Source: CAZRIT01 sp964600225 (GTDB taxonomy: Bacteria > Bacillota > Clostridia > Christensenellales > CAG-138). Taken from it: a stretch of 13,697 bases of DNA. A program made the translations under genes and the position numbers. Shown here one piece after another: positions 1 through 7,130 of the stretch (positions are counted from its first letter, which is position 1; each line of letters starts with the position of its first letter). The notes below the pieces were generated by a model, which saw only the letters and a program-made list of their open reading frames with translations, was not told the origin of the DNA and ran no database searches. The stretch spans positions 1 to 13,697 of the forward strand of contig CAZRIT010000051.1 in NCBI GenBank assembly GCA_964600225.1, given 5' to 3'.

Positions 1-74
1 CTCAAGATCCTTCGACTTCGCTCGGGATGACAGAAAGCGCTGTCATTCCGAGGAGCGAAGCGACGAAGAATCTT
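1..74. repeat. Interspersed palindromic repeat, element 1
   Basis: The left arm (about 4-33, beginning AAGATCCTTCGACTTCGCTC) and the right arm (about 40-74, ending GAAGCGACGAAGAATCTT) are imperfect reverse complements, so the element can fold into a long hairpin around a short AAGCG loop. The left arm recurs at 94-123 and the right arm at 130-152 and 160-193, with a few substitutions. This is the pattern of dispersed intergenic palindromic repeats found in many bacterial genomes. No transposase is nearby. Short open frames across the element are translations of the repeat and not genes. Confidence 0.85.
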
Positions 75-90
75 TTGTTTGCACCCAGCC

Positions 91-193
91 CTCAAGATCC
101 TTCGACTTCGCTCAGGATGACAGAAAGCGTTGTCATTCCGAGGAGCGAAGCGATACCCGTTGTCATTCTGAGGAGCGGAGCGACGAAGAATCT
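91..193. repeat. Interspersed palindromic repeat, element 2 (with an extra right arm)
   Basis: Bases 91-154 repeat bases 1-64 almost exactly, giving a 90-base period. The first right arm (130-152) stops early at GCGATACCCG. A further right-arm copy with two substitutions follows at 160-193 and runs to the full GACGAAGAATCT end. The element is therefore left arm, truncated right arm, complete right arm, as expected from recombination or slippage between repeat units. From about 194 to 260 I see nothing recognisable before the dehydrogenase terminator. Confidence 0.8.
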
Positions 194-260
194 CACCCGC
201 CGCTGCGAACACAAATGACCCAAGCTGCGCCGTGAAAGCTCGTTCCGAGCCTATCCTGCG

Positions 261-307
261 AAAAATTAAGAAAACAAAGGGACGGCCCGTCCGCGGACAG
301 GCCGTCC
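261..307 (-). terminator. Rho-independent terminator of the alcohol dehydrogenase gene
   Basis: Read on the minus strand, GGACGGCCTGTCC (307-295) pairs with GGACGGGCCGTCC (292-280) across a GC turn, giving 13 pairs with one G-U. The top few pairs must open to form the loop. The stem is followed by the T-rich tract CTTTGTTTTCTTAATTTTT (279-261). It lies about 30 bases after the inferred dehydrogenase stop codon, where an intrinsic terminator is expected. Confidence 0.88.
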
Positions 308-337
308 TTCTATATAACATGGAGGATACGGGTTCGT

Positions 338-1542
338 TTAGAAATCGACTTCCNNNNNNNNNNCTGCTTGGGGTTGATGGCACGCGGGTTGGAGCCTGTG
401 CAGGCGTCGCCGACGGCCAGCTCGGAAATCAGAGCAACCTTTTGCTTGAACTCGTCCTCCTTGACGCCAAACGCCTTGAGGGTCTTGGGGATATCGAGCA
501 GCGTGTTGAAGGATTCGATCTTTTCGATCAAAGCTTCCACAAGCGCCTCGTCGTCCGCTGCATCGGGCCGCGCGGTCAGCACGTCCACATAGGCGTTGTC
601 CGCCTTGGCGGAAAGCTCCACAAAGCGGGCGATATCCGCATAGCGCTTCCTGGCGGTGGGGTCCTTGGCGTTGTACTTGATGACGTAGGGCAGGTACATG
701 GCGTTGGCGCAGCCGTGCGGCACATGGCCCGTGGAGAACGCGGCGCCCGTTTTGTGCGCCATGGAGTGCACGATGCCAAGCAGCGCGTTGGAGAAGGCCA
801 TGCCGGCCAGGCACTGCGCGTAGTGCATCTGCTCACGCGACGCCATATCGCCGTGGAACGAATCGGGCAGGTACGAAAACACCATCTGGATGGCCCTGAG
901 CGCCAGCGGGTCCGTGAACGGCCCGTTCAGCGTGGATACATACGCCTCGATGGCGTGGGTGAGGGCGTCCATGCCCGTGTGCGCCACAAGGTGCGGCGGC
1001 ATGGTTTCGGCCAGGTCGGGATCGACGATGGCGACGTCGGGGGTGATGTTGAAGTCGGCCAGCGGGTACTTGACGCCCTTTTGATAGTCCGTGATGACCG
1101 AGAACGCGGTGACTTCGGTTGCGGTGCCGCTCGTGGACGGGATGGCCGCAAAGCGCGCCTTGGTGCGCAGCGTCGGGAAGTTGAACGGCGTGATCAGGTC
1201 TTCAAACGTGGTCTCGGGGTATTCGTAGAACGCCCACATGGCCTTGGCCGCGTCGATGGGGGAGCCGCCGCCCATGGAGACGATCCAGTCGGGCCCGAAC
1301 TTACGCATGGCTTCCGCGCCGCGCATGACGGTTTCCACGGAGGGATCGGGTTCCACGTTTTCAAACAGTTCCACAGCCATGCCCGCTTCCTTGAGATAGC
1401 CAACGGCCCTGTCAAGGAAACCGAAGCGCTTCATGGAGCCGCCGCCTACCACGACCATCGCGCGCTTGCCGCGCAGGGTCTTTAACGTTTCCAAACTGCC
1501 CTTGCCGTAGTAAATATCCCTGGGGAGTGTAAATCTTGCCAT
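338..1542 (-). CDS. Iron-containing (group III) alcohol dehydrogenase, interrupted by an assembly gap
   Basis: Probable NAD(P)-dependent, Fe2+-dependent cytosolic alcohol/aldehyde oxidoreductase. The start at 1542 (MARFTLPRDIYYG) has an AGGAGG site 8 bases upstream; a longer upstream frame lacks one. Residues 1-393 are readable before the gap. The nucleotide-binding loop GGGS is at 91-94, and the four metal ligands of the family fit D192, H196, H263 and H276 (GMDALTH, MAHKTG, VPHGCAN). The readable sequence ends SNPRAINPKQ, then 10 N. Past the gap, a different frame gives EVDF and a TAA at 340-338, the usual family ending, so the true gap is not 10 bases. The gene lies on the same strand as the LysR gene but behind a terminator, with its own promoter and dyad. 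The physiological substrate cannot be told. A role in disposing of aldehydes or reducing power from aldarate breakdown is inference from position only. Confidence 0.93.
354..363. other. Assembly gap (10 N) inside the dehydrogenase gene
   Basis: Ten N act as a placeholder. Reading in frame from the N-terminal side through exactly 10 bases gives a non-homologous tail (KSISKRTRILHVI), whereas the alternative frame gives the family-like EVDF-stop. The real missing length must therefore be 2 modulo 3. About 35 bases would restore a normal C-terminus. Confidence 0.9.
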
Positions 1543-1606
1543 CTGTCGATCCTCCTGCATTCTGATTTCATTAGCATCTCCGAGGATTCCCTCTCGATGC
1601 ATACAC

Positions 1607-1635
1607 ATTTTAACAAGGCAGGAAGCAATTGGGAA
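1607..1635 (-). promoter_or_regulatory. Putative promoter of the alcohol dehydrogenase gene
   Basis: On the minus strand, TTCCCA (1635-1630) is followed after 17 bases by TAAAAT (1612-1607), with a TG one base ahead of the -10 box (extended -10). This would give a leader of about 58 bases to the start at 1542. The -35 box is weak (4 of 6), which suits an activated promoter with the dyad at 1645-1676 just upstream. Confidence 0.45.
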
Positions 1636-1644
1636 ATGTATAAT

Positions 1645-1676
1645 CCATATATCGATATATAATTATCGATATATGG
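1645..1676. promoter_or_regulatory. Perfect 13-base inverted repeat, likely regulator operator
   Basis: CCATATATCGATA (1645-1657) and TATCGATATATGG (1664-1676) are exact reverse complements separated by TATAAT. A direct repeat TATCGATATAT is also embedded at 1650-1660 and 1664-1674. The AT-rich composition and absence of a following T-tract argue against a terminator. The centre lies about 60 bases upstream of the inferred dehydrogenase transcription start, where activators bind. The cognate regulator is unknown; the adjacent LysR protein is one candidate. Confidence 0.6.
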
Positions 1677-1683
1677 GTACCGA

Positions 1684-1711
1684 ATAAAAAGCGCGAGGCG
1701 GACGGCGCTTA
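1684..1711 (-). terminator. Putative terminator of the LysR gene, overlapping its stop codon
   Basis: On the minus strand, AAGCGC (1710-1705, sharing the AA of the TAA stop) can pair with GCGCTT (1694-1689) around a 10-base loop, followed by TTTTTATT. The stem is short (6 pairs, 4 of them G-C), so termination may be partial. It would make the dehydrogenase a separate transcription unit. Confidence 0.55.
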
Positions 1712-2647
1712 TCCGATGCGGTGCAGGCGGTGCGCCTGGCGGTTGCGCCAGTACTCTGTGGCCAGCTCAATGAGGAACCGGGAGGCCTTGCTGAGGTACT
1801 TGCCGCGCTTATAGACGGTGACAAGCTGCCAGTCCAGGTGCTCCTCCAGACGAAAGCAGGCCGCCTTATCGCTGGCCAAAGCGTAGTAATCGGGCAGGAT
1901 GGAGCAGCACAGGCCCTTTTCGACCATGGAGACGAGCGTGTGGTTGCTGGCCGTTTCCAATATGATGTTGGGGTGGAAGCCCGCCTGTTCAAAGAGCGGA
2001 TCGATCAGCGTGCGCTGCGTGGACTCCTTGAACATCAGCGTGAACGGATCGTTTTGAAACAGCCTGAGGTCGATGAGGCTCGGCCGTCCCGCATCGGATT
2101 GGGCCTTGGCGGCAAGCGGGTGGCTTAACGGCACGGCCAGCAGGAATTCCTCCTGCAAAATCGGCAGGTAGTCCATGCCAACAAGCGGCATGTTGCGCTC
2201 CGAGACCGTGACAAACCCAAAGTCCAGGCTGCCGTCACGGATCATCTCCAACTGCTTGTAGACGCCGATTTCGCGCGGAGTGATGGTGACGCTTGGGAAG
2301 GAACGGTAAAAGTGCGGATAGATAGCCGAAAACATGCCCACGCCGCGCTCGGGCGTCAGACCGATGGAGAGACGGCCCGCGCTGCGCTCGACCAGATCGC
2401 TGATGACGGTGTACGCCTCTTCCTTGAGCAGTATGATGCGGCGCGCGTAGTCCACATACACCTCGCCCGCCTCGGTGAGCGTCAGGTTGCCCCTGGCGCG
2501 GTCGAACAGGCGTACGCCCAGCTCCTTTTCGAGCTTGAGCAGCTGCTGATCCAGTGCGGACTGCGTAACAAACAGCCTGTTGGCGGCCTTGGTGATGCTG
2601 TTGGTCTCCGCAATGGCCACGATGTATTCCATCAGCTTGACGTGCAT
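1709..2647 (-). CDS. LysR-type transcriptional regulator
   Basis: A 312-residue protein of standard LysR length. The N-terminal winged helix-turn-helix spans about residues 1-60 (ITKAANRLFVTQSALDQQL, then LGVRLFDRARGNLTLTEAG). A linker helix follows, then a two-lobed effector-binding domain from about 90 to 300 with the typical LSIGLTPERG opening strand. The start at 2647 has a GGAGGT site 5 bases upstream. It is divergent from gudD across a 173-base AT-rich region, the classical arrangement for a LysR regulator and its target operon, so it probably senses an aldarate or pathway intermediate and controls the cluster. This assignment comes from position and not from the effector pocket. E. coli uses the unrelated CdaR for this pathway. 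Confidence 0.93.
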   Translation of the reverse strand: MHVKLMEYIVAIAETNSITKAANRLFVTQSALDQQLLKLEKELGVRLFDRARGNLTLTEAGEVYVDYARRIILLKEEAYTVISDLVERSAGRLSIGLTPERGVGMFSAIYPHFYRSFPSVTITPREIGVYKQLEMIRDGSLDFGFVTVSERNMPLVGMDYLPILQEEFLLAVPLSHPLAAKAQSDAGRPSLIDLRLFQNDPFTLMFKESTQRTLIDPLFEQAGFHPNIILETASNHTLVSMVEKGLCCSILPDYYALASDKAACFRLEEHLDWQLVTVYKRGKYLSKASRFLIELATEYWRNRQAHRLHRIG

Positions 2648-2689
2648 AGGCGACCTCCCACAAAATCCGTTTGATAATAAGAAATTCTA

Positions 2690-2708
2690 ATTAATAACTA
2701 ATATTAAT
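2690..2708. promoter_or_regulatory. Candidate LysR operator in the divergent promoter region
   Basis: ATTAAT-N7-ATTAAT is a 19-base dyad that includes a T-N11-A spacing (2695 and 2707) of the kind LysR proteins recognise. It lies about 50 bases upstream of the inferred gudD transcription start and just downstream of the inferred LysR start, which fits activation of gudD and self-repression. The region is AT-rich, so a chance match is possible. Confidence 0.4.
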
Positions 2709-2712
2709 GAGT

Positions 2713-2741
2713 TTAACTTAATGGTATCGGCATCTTACAAT
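2713..2741 (+). promoter_or_regulatory. Putative promoter of the gudD operon
   Basis: TTAACT (2713-2718), a 17-base spacer and TACAAT (2736-2741) form a fair sigma-A-type promoter. Transcription would start near 2748, leaving a leader of about 73 bases before gudD. Confidence 0.5.
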
Positions 2742-2749
2742 AAAGTCAA
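2721..2749 (-). promoter_or_regulatory. Putative promoter of the LysR gene
   Basis: On the minus strand, TTGACT (2749-2744), a 17-base spacer and TACCAT (2726-2721) form a fair promoter. It overlaps the gudD promoter face to face, so polymerases at the two sites would compete. Confidence 0.45.
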
Positions 2750-2820
2750 GAACCAATTGTGAGCCAATCGTTTCAATCATTCATGACAATACGCACCGCG
2801 TACGTTTTCAGGAGGTTTTT

Positions 2821-4149
2821 ATGCTCCCCAACATAGCCAAGATGGAAGTGTTCCCCGTGGCGGGGAAGGACTGCATGCTGCTCAACCTCAGCGGTGCGCA
2901 TGCGCCGTACTTTACCAGAAACGTGGTCATCCTGACCGATACGGAAGGGCAGGTTGGCGTTGGCGAGGTGCCGGGCGGCCAAAAGATCACCGAGGCGCTG
3001 GAACGCTGCCGCGATTTTGTGGTGGGCACGAACATCGCCGCGTTTCGCAACACGCTGTTACAAATCAAGGCGTTTTTGGCAAACGGTTACCAAAACGATG
3101 TGCGCGGCGACCAGACGTTTGATCTGCGCGTGGGCGTGCATGTGCTGACCGCCATCGAAGCGCCCATGCTGGATTTGATGGGCAAGCATCTCAATGTCCC
3201 CGTTGCGGCGCTGCTGGGCGACGGCATGCAGCGCGACCACGTGCGGATGCTGGGATACCTGTTCTATGTGGCGGATCGGAACAAGACCGACCTGGCCTAC
3301 GATGCGGAAACGGACGCGGACTGCGCATGGTATCGCCTCCGCCACGAGGAGGCGCTGACGCCCGAACAGATCGTGGCGCTTGCCGCGGCCGCCAGGGAGA
3401 AGTACGGCTTTGAGGATTTCAAGCTCAAGGGCGGTGTGTTTGGCGGCGACGAGGAAATGGAGGCCGTGCGGGCGCTGAAAAAGGCGTTTCCCAAGGCGCG
3501 CATCACCATCGATCCCAACGGCGGGTGGCTGCTGAAGGACGCCATACGCCTTTGCAGCGGCATGGGCGAAATATTGACCTATTGCGAGGACCCGTGCGGC
3601 GCGGAGGGCGTGTATTCGGGGCGGGAGATACTGGCGGAGTTTCGGCGCGCCACGGGCATACGCACCGCGACCAACATGATTGCAACCGATTGGCGGCAGA
3701 TGTGCCACTCGGTCATGCTGCAATCGGTCGATATTCCGTTGGCGGACCCGCATTTTTGGACCATGAGCGGGTCGGTGCGCGTGGGGCAGCTTTGTAACGA
3801 TTTCGGCCTGACGTGGGGCTCGCATTCCAATAACCATTTCGATATCTCCCTTGCCATGTTTACCCATTGCGCGGCGGCGGTGCCGGGGGAGATCAACGCC
3901 ATCGATACGCACTGGATCTGGCAGGAGGGCGCGGAGCGGCTGACCCAAAAACCGCTTCAGATTGTCGACGGCTGCGTGGCCGTGCCCGCAAAGCCGGGGC
4001 TTGGCATTGAGGTGGACCGCGCGCAGGTGGAGAAAGCGCATCAATTATATTTGAACAACTGCCTTGGCGGCAGGGACGACGCCATGGGCATGCAGTACCT
4101 GATTCCCGGGTGGAAGTTTGACGCCAAGCGTCCCTGCATGGTGCGCTGA
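2821..4149 (+). CDS. gudD: Glucarate dehydratase
   Basis: An enolase-superfamily dehydratase that converts D-glucarate (and L-idarate) to 5-keto-4-deoxy-D-glucarate, the first committed step of glucarate catabolism. The 442-residue sequence is close to E. coli GudD along its whole length: the N-terminal capping part has NLSGAHAPYFTRN, the middle WYRLRHEEA, and the end DDAMGMQYLIPGW and KRPCMVR. The active-site residues are present with a constant four-residue offset from E. coli: K201 and K203 of KLK, metal ligands D231, E256 and N285, and the catalytic H335 (GSHSNNHFD). The start has an AGGAGG site 5 bases upstream. It is the first gene of the plus-strand cluster, divergent from the LysR gene, and ends 22 bases before the LarA-like gene. 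The assignment is secure. Confidence 0.97.
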   Translation: MLPNIAKMEVFPVAGKDCMLLNLSGAHAPYFTRNVVILTDTEGQVGVGEVPGGQKITEALERCRDFVVGTNIAAFRNTLLQIKAFLANGYQNDVRGDQTFDLRVGVHVLTAIEAPMLDLMGKHLNVPVAALLGDGMQRDHVRMLGYLFYVADRNKTDLAYDAETDADCAWYRLRHEEALTPEQIVALAAAAREKYGFEDFKLKGGVFGGDEEMEAVRALKKAFPKARITIDPNGGWLLKDAIRLCSGMGEILTYCEDPCGAEGVYSGREILAEFRRATGIRTATNMIATDWRQMCHSVMLQSVDIPLADPHFWTMSGSVRVGQLCNDFGLTWGSHSNNHFDISLAMFTHCAAAVPGEINAIDTHWIWQEGAERLTQKPLQIVDGCVAVPAKPGLGIEVDRAQVEKAHQLYLNNCLGGRDDAMGMQYLIPGWKFDAKRPCMVR

Positions 4150-4171
4150 TGCAAAGGGGGTGCCCCGCGGC

Positions 4172-5458
4172 ATGGTGAGCGAGCTGTTGAGGGATGTGCC
4201 GATCCCAAGGATGTTTCGCGTGCGGCAGGTGTTCGACGGAACCTGCATTGCGCCCGCGCAAATCGACGGGCGGATACGGGCGCTGTTTGACGCGGCCCCT
4301 GCAAGGGAACGGCTGAAGCGGGGCATGCGCATTGCCATTACGGCGGGCAGCCGCGGCATTGCCAACATCGACGTCATCACCAAAAGCATTGTGGATTGCG
4401 TCAGGCGCGCGGGCTGCGAGCCGTTCATCGTGGCGGCCATGGGCAGCCACGGCGGCGCAACGAGCGAGGGACAGCGGGCCATCCTGGATAACCTCGGCGT
4501 CACCGAGCGGCGCATGGGCTGCCCCATCCAAAGCAGCATGGACGTGGTGCGCATCGGCCGCAACGACGAGGGCGGGGATGTGTACATCGCCCGCGATGCG
4601 GCGGAGGCGGACGGAATCATCCTCAATTGCCGCATCAAGCCGCACACCTGCTTTCGCGGGCCATATGAAAGCGGCATGATGAAGATGATGGCCATCGGCC
4701 TGGGCAAGCAGATTGGCGCGGACACCTGCCACAGGGCCGGGTTTCAAAACATGGCCAAGAACGTGCCGCTGTACGGGCGTGCCGTGCTGCAAAACGCCAA
4801 CGTGCTCTTTGCCGTTGCGATATTGGAAAACGCCTTTGAGCAGACGGCGGAGCTGACGCTGGTGGACCGCGACGATATGGAGCGGGCGGAACCGCGGCTA
4901 TTGGAACGGGCAAAGGCGCTACTGCCGAGAATCCATGTGGATCGCTGCGACGTGCTGGTGTGCGATATCATCGGCAAAAACTTCAGCGGCGGCGGCATGG
5001 ACGCCAACATCACGGGCACGTTTGTTACGCCGTACTGCCATGGCGGCTTGCAATCCCAACGGGTGGCGGTGCTGGATTTGAGCCCCGAAAGCCATCACAA
5101 CGGCACGGGCTGCGGCATGGCGCACGCCACCACGAGGCGCTTTTTTGACAAGATGGATTTTGAGCAGACGTACCCCAACGTGATTACCTCCACCGTGATT
5201 GAAAACGTGCGCATCCCCATGGTGCTCCAAAACGATCGGGAAGCCATACAGGTGTGCATCCGAACCTGCACGGATGTGGCGGATGACGGCATCCGCATCG
5301 TGCGCATTGCCAACTCGACACAGATCGGGCATATCCTCCTTTCGGAGGCGTATTACAAAGAGGCCATGGAGAACCCGCATCTGGCTGTGGAAACGGAACC
5401 GATGGATTTGCCCTTTGACGCGGATGGGAATCTGACGGACTTGGGGCGGATCGGTTGA
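4172..5458 (+). CDS. LarA-superfamily protein, putative nickel-pincer 2-hydroxyacid racemase/epimerase
   Basis: A 428-residue protein that is divergent from lactate racemase LarA but keeps its landmarks. R61 (AGSRG), H93 (AMGSHGG), H158 (IKPHT), K171 (ESGMMK) and H187 (ADTCH) fall where LarA of Lactiplantibacillus plantarum has R75, H108, H174, K184 and H200. The K-to-H spacing of 16 is identical. In LarA these are a substrate contact, the two proton-relay histidines, the lysine carrying the nickel-pincer nucleotide, and a nickel ligand. The start at 4172 follows AGGGGG; an earlier in-frame ATG at 4118 lies inside gudD and lacks a site. The position after gudD suggests racemisation or epimerisation at the alpha-carbon of an aldarate, or of glycerate. 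The cofactor genes larB, larC and larE are not in the window. Family membership is likely; the substrate is inference. Confidence 0.85.
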   Translation: MVSELLRDVPIPRMFRVRQVFDGTCIAPAQIDGRIRALFDAAPARERLKRGMRIAITAGSRGIANIDVITKSIVDCVRRAGCEPFIVAAMGSHGGATSEGQRAILDNLGVTERRMGCPIQSSMDVVRIGRNDEGGDVYIARDAAEADGIILNCRIKPHTCFRGPYESGMMKMMAIGLGKQIGADTCHRAGFQNMAKNVPLYGRAVLQNANVLFAVAILENAFEQTAELTLVDRDDMERAEPRLLERAKALLPRIHVDRCDVLVCDIIGKNFSGGGMDANITGTFVTPYCHGGLQSQRVAVLDLSPESHHNGTGCGMAHATTRRFFDKMDFEQTYPNVITSTVIENVRIPMVLQNDREAIQVCIRTCTDVADDGIRIVRIANSTQIGHILLSEAYYKEAMENPHLAVETEPMDLPFDADGNLTDLGRIG

Positions 5459-5506
5459 TATAAGCAACGACTCACCGCACAACAAAAACCAATAGAAGGA
5501 AGTAAC

Positions 5507-6613
5507 ATGAAAAAACTACTCGCACTCGCACTGGTCATCGTGATGGCGTTTGCCGCATTCAGCGGCTGCGCCAAGCAGGAAGCGCCCGCACCCGCCGCAC
5601 CCGCCGCGCCCGCAGCGCCCGCGGCAACCGCAGAACCCGCGCCCGCCGACCCCACCGCATACCTCAAGGGCAAGACGATCCGCGTGGTCATCGGCTCCAC
5701 GTCCGTCACGGGCGATACCTACCTGACGTCGGATCTGGTCTGCCGCTACATCTCCGAAAAGTATGATTGTGACATCAAGGTCGATCCCATCGGCGCAGGC
5801 CGCGCCCTGGAGGAGATCGTCACCACCAAGCCCGATGGCGCAACCATCATGATGTTCCACGACATGACGTACCTTGGCGTGCTGTTTGGCGCGTATGACG
5901 AGGCGGATTACAAGCTGGAGAACATGGTTGTCGGCGGCACCTACGGCTACAACCCCGGCGACAGCTTTGCCGCATCGGCCTCCGCACCCTACAAGACCAT
6001 CAAGGAGATGGCCGACTGGATGCAGGCCAACCCGAAGGAAATCGTACGCCTGGCCGTGGAAGCGGGCGGCGTATCCCAGCTTGGCTTCAACAGCATCTAT
6101 GGCTGGATCAAGGACACCTACGGCGAGGATGTTGCCTCCCGCCTGAAGGCATTTGTCACGGGCTCCACGCAGGAGAAGCTCCAGGCGCTGTGGGATGGCA
6201 ACTGCCAGGGCATCTATGCGGCGACCTCCGCCGTCAAGGAATACACGCTGGAAGGCGTGGATGCGCAGCTCAAGCTCAACATCATCGGCCTGATGGCGGG
6301 CCAGCGCGTTGAGGGCCAGGATTGGCCGACGTTTGCCGAGCAGGGCATCACCCTCAACGGCCAGCCGTACGCCTTCACCAAGGAGTACTTTGCGTTCTAT
6401 CCCGCGGGCATCGACGCGGAGTTTGTGGCCGCGATGGACGCTGCGATGGAAGCCGTCTGCACCAGCCCCGAGTACATTGCCGATATCGAGGCGCTCGGCT
6501 ACAAGGCGCAGTACATGGGCTCCGAGGAGGCCACCAAGCACATCTACGAAAAGCGCGATGCGTTTGCAAAGCTGATTGCGGATGCGCCCAACTTTGACGA
6601 TCTGGTTGGCTGA
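5507..6613 (+). CDS. tctC: Tripartite tricarboxylate transporter substrate-binding lipoprotein (TctC family)
   Basis: The extracellular receptor of a TctCBA-type (TTT family) secondary transporter, which captures a carboxylate for the membrane partners. The 368-residue protein starts with a lipoprotein signal peptide (MKKLLALALVIVMAF) and an FSGC lipobox with lipidated C21. An alanine-proline-rich linker (about 25-50, with repeated PAA units) would tether the domain to the membrane. The periplasmic-binding-type domain starts near GKTIRVVIG (about residue 55) and runs to the end, with the GAGRALEEIV and KPDGATIMMF elements typical of TctC/Bug receptors. An AAGGAAG ribosome site precedes it. 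With tctB and tctA next to it and gudD upstream, the likely ligand is glucarate or another aldarate. A hairpin follows the gene. Confidence 0.9.
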   Translation: MKKLLALALVIVMAFAAFSGCAKQEAPAPAAPAAPAAPAATAEPAPADPTAYLKGKTIRVVIGSTSVTGDTYLTSDLVCRYISEKYDCDIKVDPIGAGRALEEIVTTKPDGATIMMFHDMTYLGVLFGAYDEADYKLENMVVGGTYGYNPGDSFAASASAPYKTIKEMADWMQANPKEIVRLAVEAGGVSQLGFNSIYGWIKDTYGEDVASRLKAFVTGSTQEKLQALWDGNCQGIYAATSAVKEYTLEGVDAQLKLNIIGLMAGQRVEGQDWPTFAEQGITLNGQPYAFTKEYFAFYPAGIDAEFVAAMDAAMEAVCTSPEYIADIEALGYKAQYMGSEEATKHIYEKRDAFAKLIADAPNFDDLVG

Positions 6614-6641
6614 CAGGAATCCGTAACGAACCGTACAAGCT

Positions 6642-6671
6642 TCCGTTCGGGCGGGTTACCGCCCGAACGGA
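6642..6671 (+). promoter_or_regulatory. Intercistronic hairpin between tctC and tctB
   Basis: TCCGTTCGGGCGG (6642-6654) and CCGCCCGAACGGA (6659-6671) are exact reverse complements around a GTTA loop. No T-tract follows, so it is a poor terminator. It more likely protects the tctC 3' end or limits transcription into tctB, giving more receptor than permease. Confidence 0.7.
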
Positions 6672-6709
6672 GCATGCGTTTGCCAAAGCCGTAAGCAAGG
6701 AGCGTCGAC

Positions 6710-7111
6710 ATGGCTGATTTTTTCAAGTATCAATATTCCTCGTCGCACATGTTCTTTCCCAAGATCGTGATGGCCATCCTGGCCGTGCTGGGGCTGTGCA
6801 TCGTGATTCCGTGGCTGGTCAAAAAGATCAGGCGCAAGGAGCCGCTGTTTCCCAAGGACAAGCGCTTCTTTGCGGAGAACTACGATAAGGTCAAGCTGTT
6901 TGGCACGCTGATTCTGCTGGTGCTGTACATACTGGCGCTGGAATGGATCGGGTTTGTGCCTGCGGGCCTGATTTTTGTATTCCTGTTCAACGTGCTCTAT
7001 TGCGGCACGCTGCAATGGAAATCCCTGTTGACCTCGGCGATCATCACGGTGGTGTTCGTGCTTGGCGTGTGGCTTGTGTTCGGCAAGCTGTTCAACATTA
7101 CGCTGCCGTAA
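6710..7111 (+). CDS. tctB: Tripartite tricarboxylate transporter small membrane subunit (TctB family)
   Basis: The small integral membrane subunit of a TTT transporter; its exact role is not well known, but it is needed with TctA for uptake. The 133 residues hold four hydrophobic segments at about 16-36, 63-82, 84-104 and 110-128, the layout expected for TctB. A basic loop (KKIRRKEPLFPKDKR) separates the first two. An AAGGAG site lies 7 bases before the start. It ends 19 bases before tctA. TctB sequences are poorly conserved, so the call rests on the hydrophobic pattern, size and position between tctC and tctA. Confidence 0.88.
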   Translation: MADFFKYQYSSSHMFFPKIVMAILAVLGLCIVIPWLVKKIRRKEPLFPKDKRFFAENYDKVKLFGTLILLVLYILALEWIGFVPAGLIFVFLFNVLYCGTLQWKSLLTSAIITVVFVLGVWLVFGKLFNITLP

Positions 7112-7130
7112 GGGAAAGGAGCACAAATCC

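Noticed and set aside
1..193. Possible CRISPR array
   Set aside because: Copies are too few, unequal and in both orientations, with no regular unique spacers and no cas genes.
27..218. Open frame of 63 codons with repeated PRSEA and KNL segments
   Set aside because: It lies wholly within the palindromic repeats; the amino-acid repetition reflects the DNA repeat. There is no ribosome site or homology.
232..1485. Long plus-strand frame opposite the alcohol dehydrogenase gene
   Set aside because: It is antisense to a clear gene, crosses the N gap, and shows the arginine/glycine/valine-rich composition of a shadow frame in GC-rich DNA.
1658..1663. TATAAT in the centre of the 32-base dyad as a plus-strand -10 box
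   Set aside because: There is no -35 box at the right distance and no plus-strand gene until 2821.
2762..2776. cre-like (CcpA) site AGCCAATCGTTTCAA before gudD
   Set aside because: It keeps the central CG but lacks the required TG and one C of the consensus; too weak to call.
4118..4171. Upstream in-frame start for the LarA-like protein
   Set aside because: It lies inside gudD, has no ribosome site, and the extra 18 residues look like an out-of-frame translation of gudD. The ATG at 4172 follows AGGGGG.
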